Of a DNA stretch of 64,000 bases, positions 1 through 9,178 are shown piece by piece (the first letter of the stretch is position 1; the number at the start of each line of letters is the position of its first letter). Below the pieces are notes generated by a model. It was not told the DNA's origin. It saw nothing but the letters and a program-made list of their open reading frames with translations, and ran no database searches. A program made the position numbers and the translations under genes. The DNA comes from an uncultured SAR116 cluster alpha proteobacterium (GTDB lineage: Bacteria > Pseudomonadota > Alphaproteobacteria > Puniceispirillales > Marisalimonadaceae). Location: NCBI GenBank assembly GCA_902593735.1, contig CACJJL010000011.1, positions 1-64,000 on the forward strand, given 5' to 3'.

Positions 1-1328
1 TTAAGAAAGGTCTGAATATTCCTATTGCAGGAGTACCGAAACAAGTTATAGTTGACACTAAAATTCCAAAATCGGTAGCAGTTTTAGGTCCTGATTACAA
101 TGGCCTTAAACCTAAAATGTTTGTTAACGTAGGTGATAAAGTTGAACGAGGTTCTCCTCTTTTTTGCCATAAAGACAATCTAGAGGTTCATTTTGTTTCT
201 CCCTGTAAAGGTTTTGTCAAAGAAATCAATAGGGGAGAAAAGAGAGCATTATTAAGTGTAGTTATTGATATTGAAAATTTAGAAGATAAGGGTACTTCAA
301 TAACAAAACTTCATTCTAAAGAAAAATCAAAAAAAGAGTTCACAAAAAAATGCTTGTTTAGCAGTGGCTTATGGACTTCATTTTTAACAAGACCTTACTC
401 AAAAATCCCTGATAGCCAATCTGAACCATCTTCAATTTTTATAACTGCTATGGACACAGAACCACTTAGCCCAGACGCAGATATTATCATAATGAATGAT
501 CAAACCTCATTTGAAGAAGGTGTGAAACGTATTTCACTCTTGACTAATGGTAATGTTTTTATATGTAAAAAAGAAAATAGTGAAATTCGGGTCAATGGTT
601 TTGATACATATGAATTTGCTGGGCCACATCCTGCTGGTTTAAGTGGCACTCATATGCATTTTTTAGACCCACCAAATGCAAATAAGACCGTATGGTCAAT
701 TAATTATCAAGATGTTATTGCAATTGGTAAATTATTTTTAAATGGCTACATTGATATTAATAGAACAATTTCAATCTCTGGTCCTTTATCTAGTAATCCC
801 AGATTAGTAAACACTGTTATAGGTGCTTCCCTTGACGATATCTTAGAAGGAGAATATAACAAAGTAGAGGATTGTAGAATAATTTCAGGATCTATTCTGT
901 CAGGATTTCATGCGTCTGGAGACATGGCTTATTTAGGAAAATATTCTAGGCAGATTACAATTATAAAAGAAGATAAAGAAAAACATTTTTTTGGTTGGAT
1001 TAAACCTCAACCTAATAAATATTCAGTTATGCCTGTACTTTTATCAGCTTTTAGTTTTTTTAAACTATTTAATCTTACCTCAAATTTAAATGGAGGAAGA
1101 AGAGCAATGGTTCCAACCGGTGTTTTTGAATCATTAATGCCACAGGATTTTTTGCCAACACAATTACTTAGGTCTCTTTTGGTAATGGACACCGACGTTG
1201 CTCAATCATTAGGTGTACTTGAACTTGATGAAGAGGACATAGCATTGTGTACTTTTGCTTGCCCTGCAAAATATGAATATGGTACTGCTCTAAGGGACAG
1301 TTTAACAAAAATTGAAAAAGAAGGTTAA
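1..1328 (+). CDS. nqrA: Na+-translocating NADH:quinone reductase subunit A (5' end cut by window)
   Basis: NqrA is the cytoplasmic, cofactor-free subunit of the six-subunit Na+-NQR, which oxidises NADH, reduces ubiquinone and exports Na+. The frame is open from base 3 and reads KKGLNIPIAGVPKQ, the usual NqrA N-terminus, so only about four or five codons lie outside the window. About 441 residues are visible, against roughly 446 in Vibrio. Matching stretches include the GPHPAGLSGTH motif (bases about 630-650). The internal ATG at 117 is not the start because conserved sequence continues upstream of it. It is the first gene of a tight operon, three bases before nqrB. Confidence 0.96.
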   Translation, partial: KKGLNIPIAGVPKQVIVDTKIPKSVAVLGPDYNGLKPKMFVNVGDKVERGSPLFCHKDNLEVHFVSPCKGFVKEINRGEKRALLSVVIDIENLEDKGTSITKLHSKEKSKKEFTKKCLFSSGLWTSFLTRPYSKIPDSQSEPSSIFITAMDTEPLSPDADIIIMNDQTSFEEGVKRISLLTNGNVFICKKENSEIRVNGFDTYEFAGPHPAGLSGTHMHFLDPPNANKTVWSINYQDVIAIGKLFLNGYIDINRTISISGPLSSNPRLVNTVIGASLDDILEGEYNKVEDCRIISGSILSGFHASGDMAYLGKYSRQITIIKEDKEKHFFGWIKPQPNKYSVMPVLLSAFSFFKLFNLTSNLNGGRRAMVPTGVFESLMPQDFLPTQLLRSLLVMDTDVAQSLGVLELDEEDIALCTFACPAKYEYGTALRDSLTKIEKEG

Positions 1329-1331
1329 TTA

Positions 1332-2549
1332 ATGTCATTAAGAAATTACTTCCATTCTATAGAACCTCATTTTGAAAAAGGTGGTAAGTACGAAAAATAC
1401 TACCCTATTTTTGAAATGGTTGAGACAATATTTTTTACAAGTAATACAGTTACAAAAGTTGCTCCGCACGCTAGAAGCTTTGTAGATATGAAAAGGGTAA
1501 TGACCTATGTTGTCATTTCTACTATACCATGTGTCCTATGGGCACTTTACAACACTGGTTTACAGACTAATAGTGCTTTGGCTACTCTAGGTGTTGAAGC
1601 TCAATCAGGATGGCGTATATCGTTGCTTCAATTTATTGGCTTAGGAATTAGTCCTGAGAGTTTAGTTTCAAATATTTTTCATGGATTATTGTATTTTTTA
1701 CCAATCTACTTAACTACTTTAATAGCTGGAGGTATCTGTGAAGTAACATTTGCTACAATCAGAGGTCATGAAGTAAATGAGGGTTTTTTAGTTTCATCTA
1801 TGTTGTTTGCATTAACCTTGCCTGCATCTACTCCTTTATGGCAAGTAGCACTTGGTATTTCCTTTGGTGTTGTAGTTGGTAAAGAAGTTTTTGGCGGAAC
1901 TGGTAAGAATTTTCTTAACCCAGCACTTACAGGTCGTGCATTTTTATATTTTGCGTACCCTGCTTATATGTCAGGAGATTCAATCTGGACACCAGTTGAT
2001 GGATATTCAGGAGCTACTTCTCTGGGAATAGCTGCTGCCGAAGGATATGAAAGTTTGAGTAATTATGGCATCACATGGGCAGATGCTTTTCTAGGAACCA
2101 TTCAAGGATCACTGGGTGAAACGTCTACGCTTGCTTGCGCCATTGGTTTGGTTTTTCTTCTTTTAACAAAAATTGCAAATTACAGAATGGTTGTTGGATG
2201 TCTTTTAGGAATGATCATTTTTTCTACATTTCTTAATTGGGTAGGCTCAGACACAAATCCAATGTTTAGTATGCCTTGGTATTGGCATCTGGTTATTGGA
2301 AGTTATGCTTTTGGATTAGTTTTTATGGTAACTGAACCTGTGTCTGGTAGTCATACTAACCTTGGACGATATATATACGGAGCATTGATAGGTTTTATGG
2401 TTGTAATGATAAGGGTACTAAATCCTGCATTTCCTGAAGGTATGATGTTAGCAATCTTATTTGGAAATATATTTGCGCCATTAATTGATCATTTTGTTGT
2501 TATGGCAAATATTAAAAGAAGGACAAAATTTAATGTCCAAACCCAATAA
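1332..2549 (+). CDS. nqrB: Na+-NQR subunit B, covalent-FMN membrane subunit
   Basis: NqrB is the large membrane subunit that carries covalently bound FMN and riboflavin and forms much of the Na+ pathway and quinone site. The 405-residue protein has many hydrophobic segments from about residue 58 onward. It contains the flavinylation motif SGAT, with the predicted FMN-bearing threonine at residue 229 (codon at 2016). The GTGKNFLNPALTGRAF stretch (around 190-205) is typical of the NqrB/RnfD family. The gene starts three bases after nqrA and overlaps nqrC by 17 bases, which implies translational coupling. Covalent flavin attachment needs an ApbE transferase, and none is encoded in this window. 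Confidence 0.96.
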   Translation: MSLRNYFHSIEPHFEKGGKYEKYYPIFEMVETIFFTSNTVTKVAPHARSFVDMKRVMTYVVISTIPCVLWALYNTGLQTNSALATLGVEAQSGWRISLLQFIGLGISPESLVSNIFHGLLYFLPIYLTTLIAGGICEVTFATIRGHEVNEGFLVSSMLFALTLPASTPLWQVALGISFGVVVGKEVFGGTGKNFLNPALTGRAFLYFAYPAYMSGDSIWTPVDGYSGATSLGIAAAEGYESLSNYGITWADAFLGTIQGSLGETSTLACAIGLVFLLLTKIANYRMVVGCLLGMIIFSTFLNWVGSDTNPMFSMPWYWHLVIGSYAFGLVFMVTEPVSGSHTNLGRYIYGALIGFMVVMIRVLNPAFPEGMMLAILFGNIFAPLIDHFVVMANIKRRTKFNVQTQ

Positions 2550-3324
2550 TATTTTAACTAAATTTAAAAACATGCCAGTTGATGGCATGACTAAAACTTT
2601 ATTTGTTGCTATTACTCTATGTCTTGTTTGTTCTATGGTTGTTTCTTTTGCTGCTGTAAATTTAAAAGAAGTTCAAGAAGTTAACAAAGCAGTTGATAAA
2701 CAAAAAAATATTCTTCAAGTAGCTGGACTTTATTATGATGGAATTGATGTTGAAAAATCATTTTCTTCATTCGAGCCAATAGTCGTTGACTTAAATCAGG
2801 GTAAATTTACAAATCGTTTTGATCCTCTAACTTTTGACGATAGAAAAGCTACACAAGATCCACAATTAAGTATACCATTAAAAGAAGATCCAGCGTCAAT
2901 AGGAAGGAGAACCAACTTTGCAACTGTCTATCTTCTTAAAAAAGAAGATGGATCTCTAGATAAGATTATACTTCCAATACATGGATATGGTTTGTGGTCA
3001 ACATTATATGGTTTTATAGCTTTAGAAAAAAATGGTAATGATATTTTTGGTCTTCAATTTTACCAACATGCAGAAACACCTGGCTTAGGGGCTGAAGTAG
3101 ATAACCCTAAATGGAAAGCTCAATGGAAAGGAAAGAAAATCAACAATGATAGTGGTGAACTGATGATTACAGTAGCCAAAACTCAAAAGTATAAAGATCA
3201 TCATATTGATGCTTTAGCTGGAGCTACCCTTACTTCCAATGGTGTTGATAATTTAGTAAAATTTTGGATGGGTGAGGCTGGTTTTAAAAAATTTCTAACA
3301 AATTTACAAAATGGAGCAGCTTAA
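2533..3324 (+). CDS. nqrC: Na+-NQR subunit C, covalent-FMN subunit
   Basis: NqrC has one N-terminal membrane anchor (about residues 20-40) and a periplasmic FMN-binding domain. The motif AGATLT holds the predicted FMN-linked threonine at residue 232, and the upstream stretch [11 protein letters not shown] is also typical of the family. I chose the ATG at 2533 (MSKPNNIL, 263 residues, close to the usual 257). An upstream in-frame ATG at 2485 would add 16 residues buried inside nqrB and has no family support. The stop overlaps the nqrD start by one base. Confidence 0.95.
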   Translation: MSKPNNILTKFKNMPVDGMTKTLFVAITLCLVCSMVVSFAAVNLKEVQEVNKAVDKQKNILQVAGLYYDGIDVEKSFSSFEPIVVDLNQGKFTNRFDPLTFDDRKATQDPQLSIPLKEDPASIGRRTNFATVYLLKKEDGSLDKIILPIHGYGLWSTLYGFIALEKNGNDIFGLQFYQHAETPGLGAEVDNPKWKAQWKGKKINNDSGELMITVAKTQKYKDHHIDALAGATLTSNGVDNLVKFWMGEAGFKKFLTNLQNGAA

Positions 3325-3977
3325 TGTCTCAAACTAGGAAACAATTACTTACTGATCCATTGGTAGATAACAACCCTATAACACTTCAAGTCTTGGGAAT
3401 TTGTTCTGCTTTAGCGGTAACATCTTCTTTGAATGTTGCATTTGTAATGTCATTGGCTGTTATAGCTGTTTGTGGCTTTTCGTCTTTATTTATTTCATTT
3501 TTAAGACATTATATACCCAATTCAATTAGAATTATTGTTCAGATGGTTATAATTGCATCCTTGGTAATTCTTGTTGACCAAATCATAAAAGCATATGCTT
3601 ATGAAATTTCTAAAACATTATCAGTTTTTGTAGGATTAATTATTACAAATTGTATTGTTATGGGAAGGGCAGAGGCTTTTGCAATGAAAAATAAGCCATT
3701 TGAGTCATTTGTAGATGGGGTTGGAAATGGTTTAGGATATAGTCTTTTATTGATGAGTGTTGGAGTAATTCGTGAGCTTTTTGGTGCTGGCTCACTATTT
3801 GGGATAATGATTTTTGAACCTGTGAGCAATGGTGGGTGGTATGTTCCCAATGGTTTGTTACTTCTTCCTCCTTCAGCCTTTTTTATTATAGGATTTATTA
3901 TTTGGGGTGTTAGGACATGGAAAAAGTCACAAGTTGAGGCCCGTGAATATAAAATACAAACACTAGAGGAACATTAA
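3324..3977 (+). CDS. nqrD: Na+-NQR subunit D
   Basis: NqrD is a hydrophobic subunit of the RnfE/NqrD family. With NqrE it coordinates a membrane-embedded [2Fe-2S] cluster. The 217 residues contain about six hydrophobic helices. The two conserved cysteines are visible at residue 27 (VLGICSA) and residue 110 ([11 protein letters not shown]). Start and stop overlap nqrC and nqrE by one base each, as in the Vibrio operon. Confidence 0.95.
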   Translation: MSQTRKQLLTDPLVDNNPITLQVLGICSALAVTSSLNVAFVMSLAVIAVCGFSSLFISFLRHYIPNSIRIIVQMVIIASLVILVDQIIKAYAYEISKTLSVFVGLIITNCIVMGRAEAFAMKNKPFESFVDGVGNGLGYSLLLMSVGVIRELFGAGSLFGIMIFEPVSNGGWYVPNGLLLLPPSAFFIIGFIIWGVRTWKKSQVEAREYKIQTLEEH

Positions 3978-4585
3978 TGGAAGGTTTGATTTCATTAGCT
4001 GTAAAAGCAATTTTTGTAGAAAATCTAGCTTTATCTTTCTTTTTAGGAATGTGTACTTTTATTGCTGTGTCTAAAAAAATATCAACAGCAATAGGCTTAG
4101 GTATTTCAGTAATGATAGTTCAATCAATAACTGTTCCCGCTAATAATATTATACTTTCATATTTGCTAAAACCAGGTGCATTAGCTTGGGCAGGATTTCC
4201 AGATATTGATTTAACTTTTTTAGGTCTTATTTCTTATATAGGCGTAATAGCTGCATTGGTTCAAATTTTAGAGATGATATTAGACAAATATTTTCCACCA
4301 CTTTATAATGCACTTGGAATATTTCTTCCATTAATAACAGTTAATTGCGCTATATTAGGAGGTTCATTGTTTATGGTTGAAAGAGATTATAATTTTTCAG
4401 AAGCAACAACATATGGAATAGCTTCAGGGTTTGGTTGGGCTTTGGCAATTGCAACAATGGCTGGTGTAAGAGAAAAACTTAAATATAGTGATATTCCTGA
4501 CGGCTTACAAGGACTTGGAATTACTTTTATAACTGCTGGGCTTATGGCAATGGCTTTTATGTGTTTTTCTGGTGTTAAACTTTAA
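3977..4585 (+). CDS. nqrE: Na+-NQR subunit E
   Basis: NqrE is a six-helix membrane protein homologous to NqrD with inverted topology. Together they hold the intramembrane [2Fe-2S] cluster. The 202-residue product is near the usual 198. It keeps the conserved cysteines at residue 26 (FLGMCTF) and residue 124 (TVNCAILGG), and family motifs such as MVERDYNF. It is the fifth gene of the operon, 11 bases before nqrF. Confidence 0.95.
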   Translation: MEGLISLAVKAIFVENLALSFFLGMCTFIAVSKKISTAIGLGISVMIVQSITVPANNIILSYLLKPGALAWAGFPDIDLTFLGLISYIGVIAALVQILEMILDKYFPPLYNALGIFLPLITVNCAILGGSLFMVERDYNFSEATTYGIASGFGWALAIATMAGVREKLKYSDIPDGLQGLGITFITAGLMAMAFMCFSGVKL

Positions 4586-4596
4586 AGGATTAATAA

Positions 4597-5817
4597 ATGG
4601 ATACATTTGTACTCGGTATAACTCTTTTTACAATGATAGTGCTTACTTTAGTTTCAATTATCATATTTGCTAGAAGTAAATTAGTTTCATCAGGAGACGT
4701 AAATATAACCATTAATGGTGAAAAAACTGTATCTGTTCCAGCTGGAGGTAAATTATTACAAACTCTTGCTGCAGAAAAACTTTTTGTTCCGTCAGCTTGT
4801 GGAGGAGGTGGAACTTGTGCTCAGTGCAGAGTTAAAGTTCATTCAGGTGGTGGAGCTATTTTACCTACAGAAGAGAGTCATATTAACAAAAGAGAAGCGT
4901 CTTGTGGGGATCGTTTGTCATGTCAAGTTGCTGTAAAACAAGATATGGAAATCGAAGTTCCAGAAGAAGTTTTTGGCGTTAAAAAATGGAGATGTAAAGT
5001 CAGAAGCAATGATAATGTTGCTACTTTTATAAAAGAATTAATATTAGAACTTCCAGAAGGAGAAGATGTCAACTTCAGAGCTGGAGGGTATATTCAAATC
5101 GAGGCACCAAGTTATTCATTATCATATAAAGATTTTGATGTTGCAAAAGAATACCATGAAGATTGGGATAGATTTAAAATATGGGATTTTAACGCTGAAA
5201 GTAATGAGCCAATAGAAAGAGCTTACTCTATGGCAAATTGTCCTGATGAAAAAGGGATTGTCATGCTAAATGTTAGAATAGCCTCACCCCCGCCTGGTTC
5301 TACAGGAATTCCTGCTGGAAAAATGTCTTCATATATATTCAACTTAAGACCTGGCGATGAGGTAGTAATTTCTGGTCCTTTTGGGGAGTTTTTTGCTCGA
5401 GAAACAGAGAAAGAAATGGTTTTCATTGGAGGTGGCGCAGGTATGGCTCCAATGAGGAGTCATCTTTTTGATCAATTTAATAGAATTAAAACTAAACGTA
5501 AGGTCACCTTTTGGTATGGCGCAAGATCTAAAAAAGAAATGTTTTATGTTGAAGACTTTAATAAGTTAGCTAAAGAGAACTCTAATTTCAGTTGGCATGT
5601 GGCTCTTTCTGATGCAATGCCTGAGGATAAATGGGATGGACTTACAGGATTTATTCATAATGTTTTATATGAACAATATCTAAAGGATCATCCTGCGCCA
5701 GAAGATTGCGAATATTATATGTGTGGACCTCCAATGATGAACCAATCAGTGATAAACATGCTTCTTGACCTTGGTGTTGATAGGGAAGATATTATGCTTG
5801 ACGATTTTGGTGGTTAA
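4597..5817 (+). CDS. nqrF: Na+-NQR subunit F, NADH-oxidising flavoprotein
   Basis: NqrF takes electrons from NADH. An N-terminal membrane anchor (about residues 4-25) is followed by a plant-type [2Fe-2S] ferredoxin domain with cysteines at 68, 74, 77 and 109. Then comes an FAD domain with RAYSMAN, and an NADH-binding domain with [11 protein letters not shown] and CGPPMMN. The 406-residue length matches the family. It is the last gene of nqrABCDEF, and the usual downstream nqrM/apbE genes are not here. Confidence 0.97.
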   Translation: MDTFVLGITLFTMIVLTLVSIIIFARSKLVSSGDVNITINGEKTVSVPAGGKLLQTLAAEKLFVPSACGGGGTCAQCRVKVHSGGGAILPTEESHINKREASCGDRLSCQVAVKQDMEIEVPEEVFGVKKWRCKVRSNDNVATFIKELILELPEGEDVNFRAGGYIQIEAPSYSLSYKDFDVAKEYHEDWDRFKIWDFNAESNEPIERAYSMANCPDEKGIVMLNVRIASPPPGSTGIPAGKMSSYIFNLRPGDEVVISGPFGEFFARETEKEMVFIGGGAGMAPMRSHLFDQFNRIKTKRKVTFWYGARSKKEMFYVEDFNKLAKENSNFSWHVALSDAMPEDKWDGLTGFIHNVLYEQYLKDHPAPEDCEYYMCGPPMMNQSVINMLLDLGVDREDIMLDDFGG

Positions 5818-5830
5818 ATGAATTTTCATT

Positions 5831-5859
5831 TATAATTAAATTTATTTTTTTTAATTATA
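5831..5859. repeat. AT-only inverted repeat after nqrF
   Basis: A perfect 10-base inverted repeat (TATAATTAAA at 5831-5840, complement at 5850-5859) with a nine-base T-rich loop lies between nqrF and the NuoL-like gene. It could mark the end of the nqr transcript. It has no G-C pairs and no clean T tail after the stem, so it is at best a weak terminator, and chance is plausible at this base composition. Confidence 0.3.
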
Positions 5860-5890
5860 TTAGTAACATAATCTAAACTTAAAAAGATTA

Positions 5891-7600
5891 ATGACGCTAA
5901 ACATGGAAATTTTAATATTTATTTTCCCATTAATTAGTTTTTTTATTTTTCAGTTTTTCAAACTAAAAATAAAGAATGTAATTTTATACTGTTTTAATAT
6001 ATTATTGCTTATTACATGTCTAATATTAACTACTTACATGTTTTCAAGTTTATTAAATGTGAATAATGCTTCGCCAATAATTTTGTATCCCTTTATTAAA
6101 TCTGATTATTTCTTCATAGATTGGACATTAAGATTTGACCTACTTGTCACAGGATTAATGATGGTTTCAATATTTATTGTTTTGATAACAGTAATTTTTT
6201 CAATTAGCTTTTATAAAAGTCATATAATAAATTGTAAAATACAAAGTGCAACCTCATTATCTTTATTCAGTTTTTTTATATTAGTATCGTCAAATAATTT
6301 AATTCAATTTTTTGCTGGTTGGCATTTGATAATTTTATCATCTTATTTTTTATCTAACATTTTTAATAAAAAAAATAATACTTATAATAATGGTAACGTG
6401 TTTTTATATAATAGAATTTCTGATTTAGTATTTTTTTTAAGTTTATTTTTCATCTACGCTTATACCAAGTCAATTCAGTTTGATTTTATATTTAACAATT
6501 TTGAAATTCTTAATTCGAGTTATTTGTCTTTGTTTATTAAAGATATTAGAGTTTCCGAAATCATTTTTTTTTCATTATTTCTTTCTTTTTTATTAAGATG
6601 TCGACAATTTTTTGTAACAAATTCTAGTTATGATTTTTCTAATTTAGGTATACCATCATTAATTTTAATTATTTATGTTATATTTTTGCCCACTGGTTTA
6701 TACTTTGTCTTAAGGTTTGTGCCTATTACTCACTTTTTAACAGAAAGCTCAAATTTAAATATATTATTAGGTTTTTCTTTAACATCAATTTTTTTATTTT
6801 TATTGTTAAAATCAAAAAATATTAAAGATTTCGTAATTTATAATGCTTCTTGTTTATTTAGTGTTTTATTATTTTCTATTGGTGTCAAATCTTACAACCT
6901 AGCATTGTTTCATTTTCTAACTTCAACTTTGTCTTTAGTATTACTTTGTATGGGTTTTGGTATTATAGTGTCAAATTTAAATAGCGAATATAGCATTAGG
7001 AATATGGGTGGTCTTTTTTTTAAAGCCCCATCAACTTTTTTATTTACTTTAATTGGTAGTTTGTCATTAATAGGAATACCATACTTTTCTGGATTTTATT
7101 CCAATAAACTTCTTTTTTTATCATCCCATTTTATTAATGAATCAATTTATTTATTATCATTAATTATATGCTACATGTACACTTTTGTAATATCATATGT
7201 TTTATTTAAATATATCTTCTCTATTTTTTTTAGTCAGAATAATTGTAATATCCATTTATATAATAAGGTAAATGAAGATTTTTTTTTAAAAAAGTTAATC
7301 CTTTTTTTGCTTTCTATAATTATAATTTTTTTAGGTTGGATTTTGAAAAATTTATTTATTGGTTTGAATGCTGAATATTTATGGGAATTGGTATTAGTTG
7401 GTAATGCAAATTTTTCCATTAATCATGAGGATATTTTTTATGAAAAAAATCAGGAAATTAAAGATATTTTATGCTATTTTGGTATGGCATTAGCTATGTT
7501 TAATTACACGATTTTTTTAAAATTAGGAAATAATATGCGTCTAAAAAATAATAAATTGTATAAATCTTATTTGAAATTTATTTATACTGATAAAAACTAA
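5891..7600 (+). CDS. Degenerate NuoL/ND5-like membrane protein
   Basis: This 569-residue, almost wholly hydrophobic protein resembles NuoL/ND5, the antiporter-like subunit of complex I (about 613 residues in E. coli). Shared landmarks include FFAGWHLIILSSYFL (140-154) for the usual GWE..GLCSYLLI, LYNRISDLVFFL (172-183) for the NRIGD stretch, and NMGGLFFKAP (371-380) followed by SLSLIGIPYFSGFYS (390-404). The channel residues of the family look replaced: Glu after GW is His145, and the loop-and-helix segments that normally hold the key Lys and His read RCRQ (236-239) and TSTLSLV (344-350). No nuoM or nuoN follows. The frame is intact, so it may still be expressed. It lies immediately upstream of birA-coaX-rnj, which in relatives follow nuoN. 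Function unknown. Confidence 0.7.
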   Translation: MTLNMEILIFIFPLISFFIFQFFKLKIKNVILYCFNILLLITCLILTTYMFSSLLNVNNASPIILYPFIKSDYFFIDWTLRFDLLVTGLMMVSIFIVLITVIFSISFYKSHIINCKIQSATSLSLFSFFILVSSNNLIQFFAGWHLIILSSYFLSNIFNKKNNTYNNGNVFLYNRISDLVFFLSLFFIYAYTKSIQFDFIFNNFEILNSSYLSLFIKDIRVSEIIFFSLFLSFLLRCRQFFVTNSSYDFSNLGIPSLILIIYVIFLPTGLYFVLRFVPITHFLTESSNLNILLGFSLTSIFLFLLLKSKNIKDFVIYNASCLFSVLLFSIGVKSYNLALFHFLTSTLSLVLLCMGFGIIVSNLNSEYSIRNMGGLFFKAPSTFLFTLIGSLSLIGIPYFSGFYSNKLLFLSSHFINESIYLLSLIICYMYTFVISYVLFKYIFSIFFSQNNCNIHLYNKVNEDFFLKKLILFLLSIIIIFLGWILKNLFIGLNAEYLWELVLVGNANFSINHEDIFYEKNQEIKDILCYFGMALAMFNYTIFLKLGNNMRLKNNKLYKSYLKFIYTDKN

Positions 7601-7626
7601 CTATAAAAAATTTAGATAACTTTTTG

Positions 7627-8361
7627 ATGATTAAAATTAACTTAAATATCTTAAAAAAATGCTCTAGTACCAATGATGTTGCTATCAATAAGGCTTATGA
7701 AGGATTGCCAGAAGGAAGTTCATATTTGTCTTATTTACAATTAAAAGGAAGAGGAAGAAATGATAAAAAATGGGAGTCATTAAATGGTAATCTATTTTTA
7801 TCAACTATTTTCAGACCAAGTAATGATAGACAAAATTGGCATCAGTTATCTTTAATTGTTGGATATTCAGTGCTTGAAGTTTTATCAAAATTAGGTGTAG
7901 ATAGAAATAAAATTACAATAAAATGGCCTAATGATGTGTTAGTTGAGGGGAAAAAAATTTCTGGAGTTTTATTAGAAGCTTTTGATAGTTTTATTGTTGC
8001 TGGGATTGGTATTAACATAAATAAAACTCCAAAAAATGATTGTAAATGGTATACGACTAAACTAATTGAGCATTCAAATAATTACTTTTCTCTAAAACAG
8101 ATTGCAAATATGTTATTAGAAAAAGTTTTTAAAAATTATTATATTTGGACAAATAGGGGTTTTGTTTTTTTTAAAGAGAAAATTAATAATAATTTAAATA
8201 ATATTAATAAAAAAATCATTGTTAATTTAAATTCGAATTTAAATGATGTCAGTGGGATTTTTGTAGGTTTAGGAGAAAATGGAAGTTTGAAAATTAAAGT
8301 TGATGATAAATATTTTGAATATTATTCTGTCGAAAATTTTTTTTTCCCAAATAAAGTTTAA
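7627..8361 (+). CDS. birA: Biotin--[acetyl-CoA-carboxylase] ligase
   Basis: BirA activates biotin to biotinoyl-AMP and attaches it to the biotin carboxyl carrier protein. The 244-residue protein is the short form without an N-terminal DNA-binding domain, so it should not repress transcription. Catalytic landmarks are SSTND (near 13), KGRGRNDKKW (near 40) and KWPNDVLVEGKKISGVLLE (near 98), which hold the biotinoyl-AMP loop and the biotin pocket. The ATG at 7627 is preferred over the TTG one codon upstream. coaX follows after two bases. Confidence 0.93.
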   Translation: MIKINLNILKKCSSTNDVAINKAYEGLPEGSSYLSYLQLKGRGRNDKKWESLNGNLFLSTIFRPSNDRQNWHQLSLIVGYSVLEVLSKLGVDRNKITIKWPNDVLVEGKKISGVLLEAFDSFIVAGIGININKTPKNDCKWYTTKLIEHSNNYFSLKQIANMLLEKVFKNYYIWTNRGFVFFKEKINNNLNNINKKIIVNLNSNLNDVSGIFVGLGENGSLKIKVDDKYFEYYSVENFFFPNKV

Positions 8362-8363
8362 TT

Positions 8364-9161
8364 ATGATTTTAGCTATTGATTGTGGAAATACAAATACTG
8401 TATTTGCCTTATACACCACAAATAAAAAAATTAAACAATTAGTAAGTTGGAGAATTAATAACGATTCAAATAGGACAGCTGATTTGTATTACCCTTGGTT
8501 GTTAAAGATGTTTGAACTATCAAAATTGGATATTAAAAATGTTACTGGAGTGACTATAGCATCAGTAGTTCCTGGAACACTTGTGAATATAAAATCCTTA
8601 ATTAAAAAATATCTCAATATTACAACATTAATTGTAAATGAAAATATTCTTGATTTGGGGATAAAAGTAAATATTGAGAATCCAAAAGAAGCAGGCGCTG
8701 ATAGATTAGTTAACTCATATGCGGCTGAGAAACTAAAAATTTCTCCTGCTATTATTATTGATTTTGGAACTGCTACAACCTTTGATATTGTTGGCAAAGA
8801 TGGTAGCTACAATGGTGGCATAATTGCCCCTGGGGTAAATTTATCTTTAGAAGCTCTATATCTTGCTACAGCTAATTTACCAAAGATATCACTAAGACCG
8901 TTGATTGACAAGAATACTTCTATAATTGGAAAAAATACAATAAACGCTATGGAGTCTGGTATATTCTGGGGGTATGTTTCAATGATTGAAGGATTAATTG
9001 AAAAAATAAAATCAGTTAATAAATATTCTAATTATAAAGTTGTGGCAACTGGTGGATTAAGTAATTTATTCAAAAAATCGTTAAAAAGTATTGATATAAT
9101 TGTAGATGATTTAACTTTGTTTGGATTGGTAACGTTATATATAAATAATAAAATAAATTAA
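8364..9161 (+). CDS. coaX: Type III pantothenate kinase
   Basis: CoaX phosphorylates pantothenate, the first step of coenzyme A synthesis. The 265-residue protein has the ASKHA-fold phosphate loops DCGNTNTVFAL (6-16) and DFGTATTFDIV (near 132). It also has the pantothenate-site stretch EAGADRLVNSYAA (near 111) and GGIIAPGVNLS (near 151). It is co-directional with birA and rnj, an order often seen downstream of nuoN in alphaproteobacteria. Confidence 0.95.
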   Translation: MILAIDCGNTNTVFALYTTNKKIKQLVSWRINNDSNRTADLYYPWLLKMFELSKLDIKNVTGVTIASVVPGTLVNIKSLIKKYLNITTLIVNENILDLGIKVNIENPKEAGADRLVNSYAAEKLKISPAIIIDFGTATTFDIVGKDGSYNGGIIAPGVNLSLEALYLATANLPKISLRPLIDKNTSIIGKNTINAMESGIFWGYVSMIEGLIEKIKSVNKYSNYKVVATGGLSNLFKKSLKSIDIIVDDLTLFGLVTLYINNKIN

Positions 9162-9178
9162 TTATCAGAAATAAAATA

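Noticed and set aside
117-1328. nqrA starting at the ATG at 117
   Set aside because: The same frame is open to the left edge and encodes the conserved NqrA N-terminus, so 117 is an internal methionine.
2485-2532. Longer nqrC from the ATG at 2485
   Set aside because: The extra residues lie inside nqrB and do not match NqrC. The ATG at 2533 gives the family start.
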